64,000 nucleotides of DNA. Origin: JAUIAS01 sp030425395 (GTDB lineage: Bacteria > Pseudomonadota > Alphaproteobacteria > Rhodobacterales > Rhodobacteraceae). Positions within the stretch are counted from its first letter, which is position 1; every line of letters starts with the position of its first letter. Location: NCBI GenBank assembly GCA_043553855.1, contig CP121336.1, positions 62,001 to 126,000 on the forward strand, written 5' to 3'. Positions 60,559 to 64,000 of the stretch are shown piece after piece. Both the position numbers and the translations under genes were made by a program. The notes beneath the pieces are model-generated. The model made no database searches and had not been told where the DNA came from. It worked only from the letters and a program-made list of their open reading frames with translations.

Positions 60559-63361
60559 CGCCGCTTTCCTCTTTGTCCTGTCCAATGGCCGCATCGACCA
60601 ACGCCGCTGAGCGCAGGTAGGCCGCCTCAAGCCGTTCGGCAAGCTCGGACGCGGTTTCGACATTGGCGGCCCGGCACAGCATGTCCGTTGCGGCCTCGCC
60701 CAGATCGCCGAGCTGCGGCGTCTGCGGTGACAGCAATCGCGAGGCCGTCTGGATGGAATGAAACATCGCATAAAACCGCTCCAATGTGCGCGCCGCTCCG
60801 GGCTTTAACAGCCCACGCGCCACGGCACCCGCCAATCCCGCCGGCACATCCCGCGACACCTGCCCCGCCAGCAAGGCCCCGGCCTGAGCCAGCAATTCGA
60901 TGTCCATCATCCGGCCCCGACCGGTCTTTGCATCCAGAATACCGGCAGAATGTTTGGCTTGTGCGACGCGGCGGCGCATATCGCGCACCTCAGACAGAAC
61001 CGCCGCCGTTTCGCGGGGCTGGCCAATCAGCCCGCTGCGAAAAGTCTCGATGTCAGCGGCCAGCGCGCCATTCCCGGTCACCACCCGCGCGCGGGTCAGC
61101 GCCAGATGTTCCCAAACCCACGCCTCATTGAGTTGATAATCCCGAAAGCTCTTGAGGCTGGTTGCGACGGGCCCCTGATTGCCAGATGGGCGCAAACGCA
61201 TGTCCACCTCGTAAAGGCGACCCTCGGCCATTGGCGCGGTGATCGCGGTGATCATCGCCTGCGTCAGACGCGCATAGTATTGCCGCGACGCCAGCGGGCG
61301 GCGACCTTCGGACATTTCCACGTCCTGCGGATCATAGATCACGATCATATCCAGATCGGATTGCGCCGAAAGCTGCCCCGCTCCCAGCGACCCCATCCCG
61401 ACAATGACAGCCCCGCGCCCCGGCGGCGGGCCGTGACGGCGGGCAAACTGATCCACCACAACCGGCCAGAGCGCCGCCAATACGGCATCTGCCAGATCGG
61501 TATAGTGCTGTCCCGCTGTGGCCCCGTCCACGAGTCCGCGCAAGTGATGCACACCGATGCGGAAATGCCAGTCCTTGGCCCAGCGGCGGGCGGCATCCAA
61601 TTGACGTTCGTAATCCTCCTCGCCTTCAAGGCGCGCGGTCAATTGCGCGGTCAACACCGCGTGTCCCGGCCAGTCGGCAAAGAAATCTCCGCCGATCACC
61701 GCATCAAGAACCGAGGAATTGCGCCCCAGATAGGCCGCAAGCGCCGAAGAGGTGCCGACGATGTCAATCAACAGGTCAATCAATTGCGGATTGGCCTGAA
61801 ACAGCGAAAACAGCTGAACCCCCGCCGGCAGGCCCGCAAGAAACGAATCCAGCGCTGAAAGGGCTTCTTCCGGCTTTGCGCTTTTGGCCAGACATTCGGC
61901 GATCTGGGGGCGCAGGCGCTCGAATATCTGCAAAGCGCGCGGCGACCGGAGCGCCGGATAGGTCTGCCACCTTTCGAGCATCTCAGCGGGGATTTCCACG
62001 GCATCCTCGTTGGCAGGGCGCGCAGGCCGCGATCCGGCGGCAAAAAACCCTTCGGTCAATTCGTGCACCTCTTCGAGGCGCGTGCGAACCTCGGCCTGAA
62101 GCGTTTCGGCATCGGTCCCCATGAGACAAGCGATGCGGTCGATGCCTTCGGCGCTGGCGGGCATCTTGTGGGTCTGGGCATCGTGGATCATCTGAATACG
62201 GTGCTCTACCTCGCGGTGCGCTCGATAGTGACCGGTCAGGCTTTGGGCCACATCGTCCGGCACCCACCCCTTGGCGGCGAGCGCCTGCAATCCCTCGACC
62301 GTGCCGCGCACCCGCAAATCCGGGTCGCGACCGCCTGCGATGATCTGGCGCGTCTGCGTGAAAAACTCGATCTCGCGGATGCCGCCACGCCCCAGTTTCA
62401 TGTCATGACCCGGCACCGTCATCGGCCCGCCCAGCCCCTTGTGATCGCGAATACGCAGGCGCATGTCATGGGCGTCCTCAATCGCGGCAAAATCCAGATG
62501 CCGTCGCCACACAAACGGGCGCAATGTCTCAAGGAACCGTTCGCCCGCGGCGATATCTCCCGCCGCAGGGCGTGCCTTGATATAAGCGGCACGCTCCCAT
62601 GTGCGCCCAAGGCTTTCATAATACCGCTCCGCGGCCTCCATCGCGATACACACGGGCGTCACCGCCGGATCGGGGCGCAAGCGGAGATCCGTGCGGAACA
62701 CATAGCCATCCCCGGTCCGGTCATTGAGCATTGTGCTCATCTGGCGGGTCGCCTTCACAAAAGAGGTGCGCGCCTCAAAGTAATCGTCGGGATCGAACCT
62801 TTGTTCGTCAAAGAGGCAAATCAGGTCAATGTCCGAGGAATAGTTCAGCTCGCCCGCGCCCATCTTGCCCATGGCCAAAACGGTCAACCCGGCTGCCGTG
62901 GCCAGATCATCTTCGGTCTGGCCGGGCAGTTTGCCCCGTCGCAGCAGCGGCGCGATGGCATGACGCAACGCCACATCGCAAGCGGTATCGGCCAAATCGG
63001 TTAACAGACCTGTCACCCGCTCAAGCGGCCAGACGCCCCCCAGATCGGCCAGCGCCGCCAACAAGGCAAGCCGCGCCTTGGCCTGACGCAATGCCGGCCC
63101 CGGTCCCGATGTCGAAATCAACGCCGGATCGCGCAAATCGGCCAGCACCTGCTGCGCAACACCGTCAGGATCAGCCAGCGCGACCTCCAGCCATTCGGCA
63201 TGGGACATGATCAGCCCTTTGAGAAACGGGCTGGTGCCCGCCGCCCCTTCGATCAATGTGGCGATATCCCCCTGCGCCCAACCACAAGCGTGGCGCGCTT
63301 CGGCGGCAAGGTCGGGATCATACGGGCGCGGCAAGCGCGATAACTGCGATGCAAGTGTCAT
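60548..63361 (-). CDS. glnE: Glutamine synthetase adenylyltransferase/deadenylase GlnE
   Basis: 937 residues. Adds and removes AMP on glutamine synthetase in response to PII signals. Two nucleotidyltransferase halves are visible: MGKMGAGELNYSSDIDLICLFDE in the first (with RTDLRLRPDPAVTP) and VGMGSLGAGQLSAQSDLDMIVIYD in the second (with VDMRLRPSGNQGPVATSL), joined by the helical regulatory region. The G-x-LNYSSDIDL site has the catalytic DxD. Start ATG 63361 by homology; the ribosome site is weak. Divergent from ybaK. Confidence 0.95.
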   Translation of the reverse strand: MTLASQLSRLPRPYDPDLAAEARHACGWAQGDIATLIEGAAGTSPFLKGLIMSHAEWLEVALADPDGVAQQVLADLRDPALISTSGPGPALRQAKARLALLAALADLGGVWPLERVTGLLTDLADTACDVALRHAIAPLLRRGKLPGQTEDDLATAAGLTVLAMGKMGAGELNYSSDIDLICLFDEQRFDPDDYFEARTSFVKATRQMSTMLNDRTGDGYVFRTDLRLRPDPAVTPVCIAMEAAERYYESLGRTWERAAYIKARPAAGDIAAGERFLETLRPFVWRRHLDFAAIEDAHDMRLRIRDHKGLGGPMTVPGHDMKLGRGGIREIEFFTQTRQIIAGGRDPDLRVRGTVEGLQALAAKGWVPDDVAQSLTGHYRAHREVEHRIQMIHDAQTHKMPASAEGIDRIACLMGTDAETLQAEVRTRLEEVHELTEGFFAAGSRPARPANEDAVEIPAEMLERWQTYPALRSPRALQIFERLRPQIAECLAKSAKPEEALSALDSFLAGLPAGVQLFSLFQANPQLIDLLIDIVGTSSALAAYLGRNSSVLDAVIGGDFFADWPGHAVLTAQLTARLEGEEDYERQLDAARRWAKDWHFRIGVHHLRGLVDGATAGQHYTDLADAVLAALWPVVVDQFARRHGPPPGRGAVIVGMGSLGAGQLSAQSDLDMIVIYDPQDVEMSEGRRPLASRQYYARLTQAMITAITAPMAEGRLYEVDMRLRPSGNQGPVATSLKSFRDYQLNEAWVWEHLALTRARVVTGNGALAADIETFRSGLIGQPRETAAVLSEVRDMRRRVAQAKHSAGILDAKTGRGRMMDIELLAQAGALLAGQVSRDVPAGLAGAVARGLLKPGAARTLERFYAMFHSIQTASRLLSPQTPQLGDLGEAATDMLCRAANVETASELAERLEAAYLRSAALVDAAIGQDKEESGDEG

Positions 63362-63439
63362 GGACGCACGATTGCCCCATCGCGCGACCGCGTCAATCAC
63401 CCCCTTGATCGCGGTGCCAATCGTCTCCAGAAATACGCC

Positions 63440-63910
63440 ATGAGCAAAAGCATGAAACGCGTGCGCGCCGCTCTTGATGCGGCGGGCGAACCGATCAACA
63501 TCACCGAAACGGCCCTTGCCCGGACCGCGCGCGATGCGGCACAGGCGGTTGGCTGCGACGTCGACCAGATCGCCAAGTCCATCATCTTTCAGGGCGCGCA
63601 AAGCGGCGGGTTGTTCCTGTTTCTGACTGCGGGCGGGCGCACGGTTGATCCGGAGCGTGCCGAAGCTCTGGCGGGCGAGCCGCTGAATCGCGCCGACGCC
63701 GGTGCCGTGCGCGCGCGCACCGGGTTTGCCATCGGTGGCGTGTCACCTGTTGGTCATCTCGAAGCCCCGCGCGCCTTTCTGGATGAAATCTTGCTGAACT
63801 TTGATACGGTTTGGGCTGCCGCGGGCACACCTCACCATGTTTTCAGCATCGCCCCGGCGCGGCTTTGCGAAATTTCTTCTGCGCAAGCTGCTGATTTTTC
63901 ATCACAATAA
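63440..63910 (+). CDS. YbaK/EbsC family aminoacyl-tRNA editing protein
   Basis: 156 residues. Editing domain related to ProX/YbaK, which removes wrong amino acids from tRNA. Typical segments: VGCDVDQIAKSIIFQGAQSGGLFLFLTAGGRTVDPERAEALAGEP and the GFAIGGVSPVGH loop with the substrate-site GxxxP. Start at 63440 or, four codons on, 63452. A tRNA-Pro gene is in the window but not adjacent. Confidence 0.88.
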   Translation: MSKSMKRVRAALDAAGEPINITETALARTARDAAQAVGCDVDQIAKSIIFQGAQSGGLFLFLTAGGRTVDPERAEALAGEPLNRADAGAVRARTGFAIGGVSPVGHLEAPRAFLDEILLNFDTVWAAAGTPHHVFSIAPARLCEISSAQAADFSSQ

Positions 63911-63972
63911 CGAAAATGTAAAAAACATTCACATAGACCCTTGCAAACCGGCATCATTGCTCCGATCTATTG

Positions 63973-63995
63973 TGATGTGAAAAGGCTTCACATCA
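63973..63995. promoter_or_regulatory. Perfect 9-bp inverted repeat at window end
   Basis: TGATGTGAA and TTCACATCA flank AAGGC. A further TTCACAT half-site lies at 63928-63934, and a TTGCAA (63941-63946) sits between them. It is probably the operator-promoter region of the gene that begins past the window edge. Confidence 0.55.
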
Positions 63996-64000
63996 ACGCA

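Noticed and set aside
60289..60771. Longer 160-residue form of the small gene after glnE
   Set aside because: The upstream half is antisense-like, low in family character and overlaps glnE; the ATG at 60558 starts the plausible protein.

Overview
The window is a GC-rich, gene-dense stretch of bacterial chromosome. Gene content and order point to an alphaproteobacterium of the Rhodobacterales, most likely the marine Roseobacter group. Diagnostic traits are the lptG-lptD-surA-pdxA-rsmA and dgt-argS-SPOR-nagZ-scpA-scpB gene orders, a double-length dCTP deaminase, ihfA-MerR-tRNA-Pro, a DksA with only one cysteine left in its zinc finger, OlsB, and a DUF4167 protein. I see no phage, insertion sequence, integrase, rRNA operon or CRISPR array. 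Nearly all genes look vertically inherited.

Layout. 1-6.1 kb: outer-membrane biogenesis (LptG end, LptD, SurA), then PdxA and RsmA. 6.1-13.8 kb: DUF4167, PrmC-PrfA, two small envelope proteins, an operon of one M20 amidohydrolase and two ureohydrolases, and MazG. 13.8-24.9 kb: glycosyltransferase and FkbM methyltransferase, nucleoside hydrolase, GNAT, SelO, two EamA permeases, Fur/Mur, an AbrB-type membrane protein, enolase, a haloacid dehalogenase and a cupin. 24.9-32.2 kb: AnmK, TyrS, a short-chain dehydrogenase, an ABC-F ATPase, OlsB and BamE. 32.3-36.8 kb: YceD-like protein, RpmF, PlsX, FabH, IhfA, MerR and tRNA-Pro, the classic L32/fatty-acid cluster. 36.8-45.3 kb: Dcd, then the dgt-to-scpB block, with ErpA divergent. 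45.3-48.5 kb: an unusual minus-strand cassette. 48.5-64 kb: XthA, an FAD monooxygenase, DksA, a MoxR ATPase with a CoxE-like VWA partner, cytochrome P450, M48 protease, PIN protein, rRNA methyltransferase, a lipoprotein, GlnE and YbaK.

The most unusual locus is 45294-48123. The first gene encodes a 258-residue protein made almost wholly of 20-residue repeats around a GD-x4-FSSGS block. Seven of the repeats are near-identical in protein, while their DNA differs at synonymous sites. A small hairpin separates it from a gene for a 358-residue helical protein I cannot assign, whose stop overlaps the start of an EamA-type permease. The layout (leader, multi-core repeats, partner enzyme-like protein, exporter-like permease) resembles a peptide-maturation cassette. 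That function is inference; the gene order and repeats are seen directly.

A second theme is a dispersed intergenic element (GGGTATTT, a short spacer, then ACGAGAAAGAAGCA). It occurs six or seven times between 5 and 31 kb, always outside genes, and twice as inverted pairs. Several perfect inverted repeats lie in promoter regions and look like operators: before the dehydrogenase at 27.5 kb, between dgt and erpA, between dksA and moxR, before the 60 kb lipoprotein, and at the right edge of the window.
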